8,335 nucleotides of DNA from JAGOBX01 sp017999075 [NCBI: Candidatus Babelota bacterium] (GCA_017999075.1 JAGOBX010000137.1:1-8335); one strand, 5' to 3'; positions 1-7,867 are shown, numbered from the stretch's first letter. The notes: generated by a model from the sequence alone, not told the origin. Numbers and translations: made by a program.

Positions 1-2550
1 AATGCTATTGTAATCATATATTTTATTTGATACTTCTTCAAGCGCCTGAACAATATTTAAATTTTCAGTATTTTCCGCAACCAGTAATTTATCGACTATT
101 CTGTTAAATTCAAATTTATCCGTAGAATTACTTAAAAACCGTTCGATCTTATTTCCAATCATTGACCATAAATCAAGTTTATATTTAAAATAATTTAATT
201 TTCCAATTAAGTCATTTAAAAAAAGTTTTATATATTTGATTTCTTTTCTTAATTCCGGAGAATTATCAAGTATAACTATAATATTATTTATCGAATTATA
301 TTTTTCGGTATATTTTACAGATATTGGTCTGGCCATAAAATTTGTTCTGAATTCTATTGTTGAATCACGGTTAACAGTAGAAGCAAAATTGTGAAAATCT
401 GTTATTTCAGGATCAGAAAACCTTGTAAATCCTTCAAATACTTCAAAATGATTTTCATTTATATTCATTATATTGTTTGAATAAACATCTCTGATTTTAA
501 TATTTTCTATAATATGCGGAAACATTGATTTTGAATTAACGCTTAACACATCTATCACGTATTTGTCAGTTGTTTTATCATTAAATGCTAATGATACTAT
601 TGTATTGTTTTCAAAGTCAGCATAATAATACCTGTCTTTTTCTGATGCAATTCTATAACAGGCATTGGTTGTAAGAGACAAATCAGGCATAACAAAAATT
701 TCTTCAATTTTCTTTTGACCAATATTGTATGCCCATAACTTAACTGTATTTTTTTTATTGATTAAATATATATATCCTCCGCTAATTATCATTTTTTTTA
801 ATTTAAATTCATTGCTTATTACAACACTGTCAGACAAAATCCCTTTTTGATTGAATATATTTATTACATTTTCAGGCTCATTATATATATATATGTTTGA
901 ACTGTCTGAAACAATATATTTTACTCCTGTAAGTATCTTATCCGGCCATATATTAACAGTAAATGTATCTCCAAAAGCAAAACATTTTAAGATTTCATTA
1001 TTGGTTTTTGATGCTGCTGTCATATTTTTTTCTGCAAATCTTACAGGCACTTGTTCACCAGCAGTTGTAAAAACAGAAACAGGCGTAGTTCTGCCCTGAA
1101 ATTTTAAATAAATCAAATTATTGACTATTTCAAAACTCTCAAGTTTGTCATTGGTAAATAATTGAAAATTAATATCTTTCTGTTTCATGAGATTATTGTC
1201 AAGAATAATCATTCTGTTTATATTAGACAATAAAACAAATAATTTATTGTTGTGGAAATTTATATCAAGAACTTTATTTTTTTCAAGTTTATGCGCAGCC
1301 GTTATCTGGTTGTTGTCATATTTCAATATTTCATTGTTTGTCGCGTCATAAATATAATAAAAATCACCGGAAGAATCAGATTTTGAAACAACTGATACAG
1401 CTCCGATTGTCCGCCGTTTACCTATATCAAGAAGGGTTCCTTCATATTCTCCTGTGTTTTTGCCGAATACAGATATTACATTAGTATCTCCGGTTTCTAA
1501 AATATCGGTTACCAAAATATTTTCACCTAGAATGCTGATTGAACCCGGTTTACCTATATTTTTTTTACCGAGCATAAATTCTCCAAGTAAGTTTCCCGAA
1601 TCGTCAAATTTAAAAATTTTACCTGCGCTGTCAAGAACAAATAATATGCCGTTATCAAATTTCAAGTCCACAGGATTGCTGAAATAATTTTTTTCGAAAT
1701 TATCTATCCTTAAAAGTTCATTACCGGCGCTATTAACTTTAACTATTGATTTATTTCCTGAATCTATATAATAAATATTTTCTTTGGGATCAACGCTTAT
1801 ATTGGTTATTCCAAAAGGTTTTATCGGATTTTTAGACAATTCATATTTTTTTATCAATTGTAAGGTTAGGGAATTATATAAATAAATACTATTATCTTTC
1901 ATATCTGAAATATAAAGTTTCCCTTTGTTTTCCGCAATTCCATACGGAAAAACAAATCCGTTAAGTTTTTTTATCAGTTTATAATTATTATCAAATACAC
2001 AAACTGATTTGTCTCCAGATGATACTACATAAAATATATTATCTTTTACTGCGAAATTAATCGGTGAAACGAACTTCTTATCATCATATTCAAGACTTTT
2101 TATAACGTTTATTTTTCTAACGTTAAACTTTCCTGAATTATCATTTCCAATCTCAAGATCTTTTCCTGACTTTAAATAATCTATTCTGTTTTTAATGAAT
2201 TGCGTTTCTTTAATTCTTTGAAGTATTTCAACTGATTTTTCATAATCTCCAAGCATATAATATGTTTGGGCAAGCCAGTAATACGCTTGATTTTCATAAG
2301 GAAAAGTTTCAATTGATTTTTCGAAAAATCTTATTGCAGAACCAAAATCTTTAGAATTATATTGTTTGAACCCTTCGTAAAATTCATTACGTGCAGTCAT
2401 AATTTGTTTGGTGGTTAATATCTCGCTGTAAACATACGGTTCAGTATCTGGTATTATTATCCCGTTAAAATTAATGGACATACCTGGCGAATTAAAAAAA
2501 ATCAATACCGCAACAACTAATTGCAGACAAATAATTATTCTGCGTTTCAT
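1..2550 (-). CDS. Exported TPR / beta-propeller / VWA-like protein, 3' end outside the window
   Basis: I read 850 codons with no stop from the ATG at 2550 to the left edge, so the C-terminus is missing. Residues 1-25 look like a Sec signal peptide (MKRR, hydrophobic core 5-19, then NSPGMS) with no lipobox cysteine. Residues 50-115 hold about two TPR units (AIRFFEKSIETFP, AYYWLAQTYYMLGDYEKSVEIL). Residues 150 to about 660 are repeated short beta-strand units of NHL/YWTD propeller type, such as KPFGITNISVDPKENIYYID (244-263) and NPVDLKFDNGILFVLDSAGK (292-311). Residues 668-703 (FPHI, then NENHFEVFEG) resemble the strand module that precedes VWA domains in VWFA-related proteins. From about 755 a VWA-like segment begins (IIVILDNSPE; D762, S764). 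The first 113 codons give the best-supported domains; propeller and VWA calls are by pattern only. It probably acts outside the cytoplasmic membrane as a protein-interaction scaffold. It lies 46 bp after rpsA with its own SD. Specific function unknown. Confidence 0.85.
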   Translation of the reverse strand, partial: MKRRIIICLQLVVAVLIFFNSPGMSINFNGIIIPDTEPYVYSEILTTKQIMTARNEFYEGFKQYNSKDFGSAIRFFEKSIETFPYENQAYYWLAQTYYMLGDYEKSVEILQRIKETQFIKNRIDYLKSGKDLEIGNDNSGKFNVRKINVIKSLEYDDKKFVSPINFAVKDNIFYVVSSGDKSVCVFDNNYKLIKKLNGFVFPYGIAENKGKLYISDMKDNSIYLYNSLTLQLIKKYELSKNPIKPFGITNISVDPKENIYYIDSGNKSIVKVNSAGNELLRIDNFEKNYFSNPVDLKFDNGILFVLDSAGKIFKFDDSGNLLGEFMLGKKNIGKPGSISILGENILVTDILETGDTNVISVFGKNTGEYEGTLLDIGKRRTIGAVSVVSKSDSSGDFYYIYDATNNEILKYDNNQITAAHKLEKNKVLDINFHNNKLFVLLSNINRMIILDNNLMKQKDINFQLFTNDKLESFEIVNNLIYLKFQGRTTPVSVFTTAGEQVPVRFAEKNMTAASKTNNEILKCFAFGDTFTVNIWPDKILTGVKYIVSDSSNIYIYNEPENVINIFNQKGILSDSVVISNEFKLKKMIISGGYIYLINKKNTVKLWAYNIGQKKIEEIFVMPDLSLTTNACYRIASEKDRYYYADFENNTIVSLAFNDKTTDKYVIDVLSVNSKSMFPHIIENIKIRDVYSNNIMNINENHFEVFEGFTRFSDPEITDFHNFASTVNRDSTIEFRTNFMARPISVKYTEKYNSINNIIVILDNSPELRKEIKYIKLFLNDLIGKLNYFKYKLDLWSMIGNKIERFLSNSTDKFEFNRIVDKLLVAENTENLNIVQALEEVSNKIYDYNSI

Positions 2551-2557
2551 TGAATTT

Positions 2558-2563
2558 ACCTCT
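2558..2563 (-). promoter_or_regulatory. Shine-Dalgarno AGAGGT of the exported TPR-propeller gene
   Basis: AGAGGT on the minus strand lies 7 nt before the ATG at 2550. It supports that ATG, which also opens directly into a signal peptide. It indicates independent translation initiation after the rpsA stop codon. Confidence 0.7.
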
Positions 2564-2596
2564 GAACGCTAAATTTTTAAAGTTCTTAATTCTCTG

Positions 2597-4525
2597 TTAA
2601 AAATCTTCTATTTTAAAAAAATTTCCAAGAGAATTATCTATATCTTCCTGATCTTTTAAATACGTCTGAAGCTCTTTTTTTTCCTGTTCTTTTAAATAAT
2701 CAAGAACGCTTAAAGAAATTTTCTTTGTTTTATAATCTATAGAAGAAATATTTGCCGTTATTTCTTCATCCTGTTTAACTACGTCTTCAGGCCCTTTAAC
2801 ATTTTTTTCTGTTAACTGAGAGATATGAATGAATCCTGTATATTCATCCGTAATTCTAACTATAACTCCAGCTTTTAATATTTTCAAAACCTTGCATTTA
2901 AATGTTTTATTTTTCTCGAGTTTTTTGATTTCATCCATCCATGGATCTTTTAAAGTATCCTTTATGCTTAGCACAATCTTGTTGGATTCTTCAATAACTT
3001 CAATGATTTTGACAATTATATTATTCCCTATCTTAAAATGTTTTTCAAGATTATCTATTTCGTTCCATCCAACTAATTTTCTCGGAACTATCCCCATCAA
3101 CCCGTTCTGCAGTTGAACAATTAAAAAATTCGGTTTAATGTCTGAAATTATCCCTTCAACCGCTTCGGAATTGGCCATTTTTTCTTTTACAAACTGCCAT
3201 GGATTAAGTTTTCTTTGTTTTAAACTCACTATTATATTTTTCTTTTCTCGTGAAAAATCAATAACCTTAACCGTAATTCCATCGCCTATCTTAAAATTTT
3301 CTTTTTTATCTTTAATCCATGCAATCTCTCTTGAAGGTAAAAAAGCCATTATTCCTTCTTCTAATTTTATTGTTATTCCTTTCTGATCGATTTTAAAAAT
3401 TTTTCCAAACACGCTTTTATCTTTTTGATATTTTGTTTCAGCTGTTTCCCAAGGATCAACAGTCAATTGTTTCACTCCAAGTCCGATTTTCTTTGTTTCC
3501 TTATCCATATCAAGAATCTTAACCTGGATTTCCTGGCCTGTCTTATATAATTGATTTATATCATCAACAAAACCCCAACTAACATTGGTTATATGAAGAA
3601 AACCTGTTACTCCTCCTAATGAAATTACAGCTCCGAATTCCATTATTTTTTGGATATTGCCGGAAAGAATGTCTCCTGGTTTATAACTGCTAAAAAAAAT
3701 CTCGGCAGCTTTTTGTTCTTCTTCTTCAATCAATTGGCGCCGCGATAACGAAACTTTTTTCTTTTCCTTATCTATATCTGTAATTTTAAATTCATAACTT
3801 TTATTCAAATATAATTCTGGTTTAGTGATTTTATGTTTTCCAAGCTGGGATATATGTAAAAAAGTCGGAATTCCAATATCAACAATAAACCCGTTTTTAA
3901 CTATTTCAATAATTTTTCCAGTAATAGGTTTGTTTTCCGCCTTCAATTCTTCAATTTTCTGCCATGCATAGATTTGTTTTCCTATTCTATAAGATAGTTC
4001 GAGGCCTCCTTCATCGCTTTCCATTCTCCTTATAAAAACCTTTATATCATCGCCTACTTTAGGAGGATTATTTTCAAATTCTTCAATACTTATCAATCCT
4101 TCAGACTTTGCGCCGATATCAACCAGAACATCTTCTTTGGTAACAAGAATAACTTTTCCTGTAACAACAGTCTTCTCTTTTAAATCTTTCAGGTTATCTT
4201 CAAAAAGCAAGGTAAATTCTTCATAATTAGAAATATTTTTTTTTTGTGCTTCATTAACCGAAACCGAAATATTTTTTTCTTCAGAATCAGGTTTATAAGC
4301 TTCAACATTTTCTTCTTTTTCAACAACATTATTCTGAAAATTATTTTCTTCGGAAATTTCATTTTCATTTTTCTTAGATGCCGTTTTATTAATAAAATCA
4401 GATTTTTCTGTATCGGTTTTTTTTGTTCCATCAGGATTATCTTCATTCATAAAATTAAACATCATACTTTTTCCGTTTTCTTCAAGCGAAGTAAAGGCGT
4501 TATTATCAATATTAGCATTGCTCAT
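2597..4525 (-). CDS. rpsA: 30S ribosomal protein S1, six S1 domains with long charged N-terminal extension
   Basis: 642 residues. S1 proteins bind single-stranded mRNA and help dock it on the 30S subunit. Six S1 (OB-fold) repeats are visible at about 119-181, 200-263, 284-352, 370-437, 455-522 and 540-608. Repeat 3 is the most canonical (GAVISLGGVTGFLHITNVSW, then IGLGVKQLTVDPWE). Repeat 4 ends in LKQRKLNPWQ and repeat 5 in KDTLKDPW, the usual inter-domain signature of S1. E. coli S1 also has six domains but 557 residues; the extra length here is mainly a 105-residue N-terminal region rich in Glu, Lys, Asn and Ser with no visible fold. Repeat 2 carries FLHISQL where an FLPGS-type motif is usual, while repeats 4 and 5 carry FLPSREI and IVPRKLV. 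The ATG is supported by GGGGAG 8 nt upstream. It follows ispH by 25 bp and is surely co-transcribed with it. The coding strand contains A8 and A10 runs in the extension. Confidence 0.93.
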   Translation of the reverse strand: MSNANIDNNAFTSLEENGKSMMFNFMNEDNPDGTKKTDTEKSDFINKTASKKNENEISEENNFQNNVVEKEENVEAYKPDSEEKNISVSVNEAQKKNISNYEEFTLLFEDNLKDLKEKTVVTGKVILVTKEDVLVDIGAKSEGLISIEEFENNPPKVGDDIKVFIRRMESDEGGLELSYRIGKQIYAWQKIEELKAENKPITGKIIEIVKNGFIVDIGIPTFLHISQLGKHKITKPELYLNKSYEFKITDIDKEKKKVSLSRRQLIEEEEQKAAEIFFSSYKPGDILSGNIQKIMEFGAVISLGGVTGFLHITNVSWGFVDDINQLYKTGQEIQVKILDMDKETKKIGLGVKQLTVDPWETAETKYQKDKSVFGKIFKIDQKGITIKLEEGIMAFLPSREIAWIKDKKENFKIGDGITVKVIDFSREKKNIIVSLKQRKLNPWQFVKEKMANSEAVEGIISDIKPNFLIVQLQNGLMGIVPRKLVGWNEIDNLEKHFKIGNNIIVKIIEVIEESNKIVLSIKDTLKDPWMDEIKKLEKNKTFKCKVLKILKAGVIVRITDEYTGFIHISQLTEKNVKGPEDVVKQDEEITANISSIDYKTKKISLSVLDYLKEQEKKELQTYLKDQEDIDNSLGNFFKIEDF

Positions 4526-4533
4526 TATAAAAA

Positions 4534-4539
4534 CTCCCC
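4534..4539 (-). promoter_or_regulatory. Shine-Dalgarno GGGGAG of rpsA
   Basis: GGGGAG on the minus strand ends 8 nt before the ATG at 4525, within the 25-bp ispH-rpsA gap. A strong, well-placed site; it fixes the rpsA start and therefore keeps the long charged N-terminal extension in the protein. Confidence 0.75.
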
Positions 4540-4550
4540 ATTATGTTAAA

Positions 4551-5435
4551 TTATTTATTATTATTATCAATTTTTTTAATTTTGTCAACTACATCTTCAA
4601 TAATCCAGCCAGGAGTTGACGCTCCTGCCGTTATCCCTACAATTTTAACATTCTCAATCCATTCTTTTTTAAACTCATCAAAATTTTCAATATGAACAGT
4701 ATTTAAATTTATTTTCTTGCAAATCTGATACAATCTTGTGGTGTTAGCGCTGTTTTTCCCTCCGATTACTATAACTATATCAACTCTTTTAGCCAAATCT
4801 GCGCTGCTGTTCTGTCTTTTTTCAGTTGCCTCGCAAATAGAATTATAAATTTTTAATTCTTTGTTTTTTTCTATCAGAGCTGAAATGCATTCTTTAAAAT
4901 TATCAAGAGTCTGAGTGGTCTGAGCAACTACTCCTGCTTTATTTTGAAACTTTTCAATTTTTTTCACATCGTCAGCTTTTTCTATAACAATTACCTTTGA
5001 CGTAAAAGTTTCAAGCAAGCTGTTTACTTCAGGATGATTTTTATCTCCAACTATTACAGCCTGATAATTTTCATTCAATAATGATTCAATATAATCTTCA
5101 ATTTTTTTCACAAAAGGACACGTAGAATTTATAACCTTCAATCCGAGACCTTCGGCGCGCTTAAGCGATTGCCTTGACACTCCATGAGATCTTATAATTA
5201 ACACTGCATCTTTGATATCCGTTATTTCATCTATATTGTTAACTCTTATCGCTCCAAGATTTTCAAGTTCTTTAACTACGCTCGGATTATGTATTATATC
5301 ACCCAGTATATAAACTTTTGTTTCCGGCTTCTTTTGTTTGAGAATATCATAAGCTGCAGTAACAGCCCTTTTTACTCCAAAACAGAAACCGGAATTTTCA
5401 GCCACAAATATTTCCCGAGTATGAATATGACGCAT
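4551..5435 (-). CDS. ispH: 4-hydroxy-3-methylbut-2-enyl diphosphate reductase (IspH/LytB)
   Basis: 294 residues, full length. IspH is the cytosolic [4Fe-4S] enzyme of the last MEP (non-mevalonate) step, reducing HMBPP to isopentenyl and dimethylallyl diphosphate. The three cluster cysteines are present: C18 (GFCFGVKRAV), C106 (STCPFVKK) and C201 (CEATEKRQ). Active-site motifs are also intact: H49 (IIHNP), H84 (RSHGV), H134 and E136 (NHPEV), the QTTQT stretch at 172-176, S229 and N231 (GGKNSANT) and S273 (GAST). The ATG at 5435 is the first possible start, because an in-frame TAG lies two codons upstream; the nearest SD-like GAGG is 12 nt away, so initiation may be weak. The gene lies 53 bp after the phosphorylase gene and 25 bp before rpsA. 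In many Clostridia IspH and S1 are one fused polypeptide; here they are separate. Its presence implies isoprenoid synthesis by the MEP route. Confidence 0.97.
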   Translation of the reverse strand: MRHIHTREIFVAENSGFCFGVKRAVTAAYDILKQKKPETKVYILGDIIHNPSVVKELENLGAIRVNNIDEITDIKDAVLIIRSHGVSRQSLKRAEGLGLKVINSTCPFVKKIEDYIESLLNENYQAVIVGDKNHPEVNSLLETFTSKVIVIEKADDVKKIEKFQNKAGVVAQTTQTLDNFKECISALIEKNKELKIYNSICEATEKRQNSSADLAKRVDIVIVIGGKNSANTTRLYQICKKINLNTVHIENFDEFKKEWIENVKIVGITAGASTPGWIIEDVVDKIKKIDNNNK

Positions 5436-5488
5436 TATCTATATCTGCCTCATTTTTTCCAATATTTTTATACTTCATTTTATAAAGA

Positions 5489-6310
5489 TTACATGAACTT
5501 AATAATTTCTTTTACAAGTGTTTCAAACTTTTGTTTTACAGCATTTGCGGTTTCCATAACTTCAGTATGCGTCAGAGCCTGATCAAGTATTCCCGAAGCC
5601 ATATTGGTTATACATGATATACCTAGTGTTCTCATACCTGCATGAGCCGCAGCTATTACTTCAGGAACTGTCGACATTCCTACAGCATCAGAACCCCATT
5701 TTCTCATCATTTTAATTTCTGCAGGAGTTTCGTATGACGGACCCGCATTTCCGCAATATATTCCGCGCTTAACAGATATTCCCACCTTTCTGCTTAAACG
5801 TTCCGCAAGCTTAATATATTCCCGGTCATATGCAAAAGTCAAATCAGGAAAACGCGGACCGAGTTCATCTATATTGTCTCCTATTAACGCATTGGTTCCT
5901 GTATTATTTATATGGTCAGTAATCAGCATCAGATCTCCGGGTTTAAATTTTTTGTTCACTCCGCCGGCCGCATTTGTAATAATTAATTTTTCAACTCCTA
6001 TAAGTTTTAATGTCCTTACTCCATAAGTTACTTCTTCAACAGAGTATCCTTCATAATAATGAAATCTTCCCTGCATTGCGCATACAACTTTGTCAGACAA
6101 TTTTCCTATTATCAGCTGTCCTTTATGACCGGCAATTTTAGACAATGGAAAATTAGGTATATCACTGTATTTCAATATAACTGAATCCTGAATTTCTTCA
6201 CCGAGTCCTCCCAATCCTGAACCCAATATGAGTCCTATCTCAGGCGTTTCTTTAATAAACGGTTTTATATAATCAACCGTTTCTTTAAGTTTTTTCAAAA
6301 CTTTATTCAT
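5489..6310 (-). CDS. punA: Purine nucleoside phosphorylase, trimeric (PNP-I) family
   Basis: 273 residues, the usual length of the family (about 270-290). The enzyme cleaves purine (deoxy)nucleosides with phosphate to free base plus (deoxy)ribose 1-phosphate, in cytosolic purine salvage. Motifs in order: GSGLG 30-34 (phosphate loop, S31), GH 61-62, GRFHYYEG 81-88 (phosphate Arg and His), NAAGG 113-117, PSYETPAE 191-198 (E194, base-binding Glu), GMSTVPE 211-217, and TNMASG 235-240. N236 matches the Asn that favours 6-oxopurines (inosine, guanosine), whereas methylthioadenosine phosphorylases have Asp there; the substrate preference is inferred. An in-frame TAG directly precedes the ATG at 6310, so no earlier start exists. 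The AGGGGG SD is 11 nt upstream, rather far. It is the first gene of the putative PNP-ispH-rpsA unit. The symbol could also be written deoD or pnp in other naming schemes. Confidence 0.94.
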   Translation of the reverse strand: MNKVLKKLKETVDYIKPFIKETPEIGLILGSGLGGLGEEIQDSVILKYSDIPNFPLSKIAGHKGQLIIGKLSDKVVCAMQGRFHYYEGYSVEEVTYGVRTLKLIGVEKLIITNAAGGVNKKFKPGDLMLITDHINNTGTNALIGDNIDELGPRFPDLTFAYDREYIKLAERLSRKVGISVKRGIYCGNAGPSYETPAEIKMMRKWGSDAVGMSTVPEVIAAAHAGMRTLGISCITNMASGILDQALTHTEVMETANAVKQKFETLVKEIIKFM

Positions 6311-6321
6311 CTAATATATGG

Positions 6322-6327
6322 CCCCCT
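6322..6327 (-). promoter_or_regulatory. Shine-Dalgarno AGGGGG of the phosphorylase gene
   Basis: AGGGGG on the minus strand lies 11 nt before the ATG at 6310, longer than the 5-9 nt typical spacing. No start codon lies in frame between them, since the codon just before the ATG is TAG. Confidence 0.5.
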
Positions 6328-6347
6328 AAATATTTAAATATATTTTA

Positions 6348-6405
6348 TTCATAAAAAAATGAAATATTATTTTCAACAATTATACTATATTTTTAATCTA
6401 CTCAA
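6348..6405 (-). promoter_or_regulatory. Possible promoter region before the phosphorylase-ispH-rpsA unit
   Basis: The 87-bp gap after the kinase gene holds two sigma70-like placements on the minus strand. One is TTGAAA (6371-6376), 17 nt, TATGAA (6348-6353). The other is TTGAGT (6400-6405, overlapping the kinase stop codon), 15 nt, and a perfect TATAAT (6379-6384). The region is so A+T-rich that chance matches are likely, so this is weak evidence. If real, it would separate the signalling genes from the housekeeping operon. Confidence 0.3.
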
Positions 6406-7855
6406 TATTTAAATTAATCTTTTTGATTTTCAACGGCAGTTTAACAAAAAAAGTGGTTCCTTTTCCTTCATCATTACTTTTATACCATATTTGTCCGTTA
6501 TGTCCTTTTTCAACTATATATTTCGTTATTGATAACCCAAGTCCAAGCCCTTCATTATGATAATTTATATCTCCGGCCTGTAAAAATTTTTTAAATACTT
6601 TTTCCTTATCAGTAAAATCGATTCCCATTCCATCATCTTTAATTTTCAGAAGTAAATTGTTATCTTCTATATCAGCTGATATATTTATATTACCTGCGCA
6701 CTGCGTAAACTTGACTGCATTATCCAGAAGACACGCTAAAGCCATTTTCATCATATTATAATCATATTCTAAAACAATTTTATCAATTTCCTTTGCTATA
6801 TTATTTGTTAAAATTATACGTTTTTCATTTACTGCATTTTGTAATTCCAAAATAATTTCATCTATCAATTTTCTCAATCTGAAAGACGTGTATATAAAAG
6901 TATATTTTCCTGATTCCAGTTCTATAACCAGCAGAATTCTATTAATTATAAATTCCATTTTAGATGATTCGTCTGCAATTATTTTTATGAAATCATTTTT
7001 TTCAGTTTCTTCCAATTCCATAGAATCAGACAGAAGCGTATCAGTATAAGCTTTAATCGAAGTAAGCGGAGTTCTAAGTTCATGGGATATTAAATTCAAA
7101 TAATCTGATTTCATCTTATCAGCTTCTTTCAATTCATCAAATGCCTTTTGAATTTTATCATATAACTCCGACACTAACCCGAGATTTTTCGTAAGTTCAA
7201 TATTTTTCTGATCAAGTTCTGAAATTAAACTTGCGTTTTCGAGAGATATCAAAGCGGAATTACGAAGGACTCTAAGTATTGTTAACTCTTTGTTGTTTAA
7301 ATCAGTTTTATTACGTTTTGGTCCTAACAAAAACAAAATTTTATTATTGTTTTTATTAGTTATCGGCATTATATATTTTATATTTATTTTTTTTATTTCA
7401 TTAAAAAAAACAGGCTGTTCAATTAAATCTATCGGAAGTTTGTCGTCAATCTCAAACAATTCATTTTTTTCATTTATCAAACTCAACTCATCATTGTCAA
7501 CAGGAATAATTTCCTTATTTAATGATGCAGCTGAAATTCCGAACATATTTTTAATTTTAAAATAATCCGGCGTTTCATTTTTATCATACTCTACAAATAC
7601 AAGAGGTTTAAACTGAAAATGTCCGAGTATAAAATAATATAATGTTTTTTTTATGTTTTCAGGATTCAATTGCTGTGAAAATTCATTGGAAATGTCGAAT
7701 ATATTCAACAAATCCAATTCCTGTTTCATATTTTTTTCTTTTTCAAAATCAAAATTTTTTTTATATTTTTCAACGTCAATTTTAAGTTTGTACAGTAATA
7801 TTTTAAGTTTTCTATTCTGCTCGTTCAATTCATCAATATCAGTTATTTTATCCAA
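6398..7855 (-). CDS. Soluble GAF-like sensor histidine kinase
   Basis: 485 residues, no membrane segment, so probably a cytosolic sensor. Order: coiled coil 1-50; GAF-like sensor domain about 50-210 (opens LNIFDISNEFSQQLNPE, ends with helix NSALISLENASLISEL); coiled-coil linker 210-248; HisKA dimerisation domain with H-box SHELRTP and phosphoacceptor H258; HATPase domain with N-box N379 (LLDNAVKF), G1 DDGMG 407-411 and G2 GLGLGLS 436-442. All catalytic motifs are intact, so it should autophosphorylate. The start is TTG at 7855, chosen because AAGGGG lies 6 nt upstream; no ATG in the same frame precedes residue 43. No response regulator is in view, so it is an orphan kinase within the window. 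It lies downstream of an RsbW-like ATPase gene and may share its regulation. The ligand of the GAF-like domain cannot be told; it lacks an obvious cofactor-binding motif. Confidence 0.93.
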   Translation of the reverse strand: MDKITDIDELNEQNRKLKILLYKLKIDVEKYKKNFDFEKEKNMKQELDLLNIFDISNEFSQQLNPENIKKTLYYFILGHFQFKPLVFVEYDKNETPDYFKIKNMFGISAASLNKEIIPVDNDELSLINEKNELFEIDDKLPIDLIEQPVFFNEIKKINIKYIMPITNKNNNKILFLLGPKRNKTDLNNKELTILRVLRNSALISLENASLISELDQKNIELTKNLGLVSELYDKIQKAFDELKEADKMKSDYLNLISHELRTPLTSIKAYTDTLLSDSMELEETEKNDFIKIIADESSKMEFIINRILLVIELESGKYTFIYTSFRLRKLIDEIILELQNAVNEKRIILTNNIAKEIDKIVLEYDYNMMKMALACLLDNAVKFTQCAGNINISADIEDNNLLLKIKDDGMGIDFTDKEKVFKKFLQAGDINYHNEGLGLGLSITKYIVEKGHNGQIWYKSNDEGKGTTFFVKLPLKIKKINLNIE

Positions 7856-7861
7856 TTTTTT

Positions 7862-7867
7862 CCCCTT
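7862..7867 (-). promoter_or_regulatory. Shine-Dalgarno AAGGGG that decides the TTG start of the kinase
   Basis: AAGGGG on the minus strand is separated from TTG (7855-7853) by six A residues. An ATG at 7872 is in a different frame and lies upstream of the SD, so it does not compete. This is the reason for accepting a non-ATG start. Confidence 0.65.

Noticed and set aside
882-894. AT dinucleotide repeat
   Set aside because: It lies inside the exported protein gene and simply encodes alternating Ile/Tyr of a beta strand; frame is intact.
851-1099. Open frames on the plus strand (851-1099, 1454-1687, 2829-3116, 3138-3386, 4244-4549, 5289-5582, 7290-7565, 7653-7955)
   Set aside because: All lie opposite (antisense to) well-supported minus-strand genes, and their products are Phe/Ile/Ser/Asn-rich with no recognisable motif, as expected of an A+T-rich complementary strand.
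4189-4446. 85-codon minus-strand frame inside rpsA
   Set aside because: It is an alternative frame of the charged low-complexity region; its Lys/Ile/Leu-rich product has no motif and no SD was identified.
5436-5488. Promoter between the phosphorylase gene and ispH
   Set aside because: Two TATAAA-like hexamers occur but no -35-like element stands at a proper distance; such hexamers are expected by chance at this base composition.
6348-6363. TTCAT-A6-ATGAA hairpin as a terminator after the kinase gene
   Set aside because: The stem is 5 bp with only one G-C pair and no following T run on the minus strand; too weak for a Rho-independent terminator.
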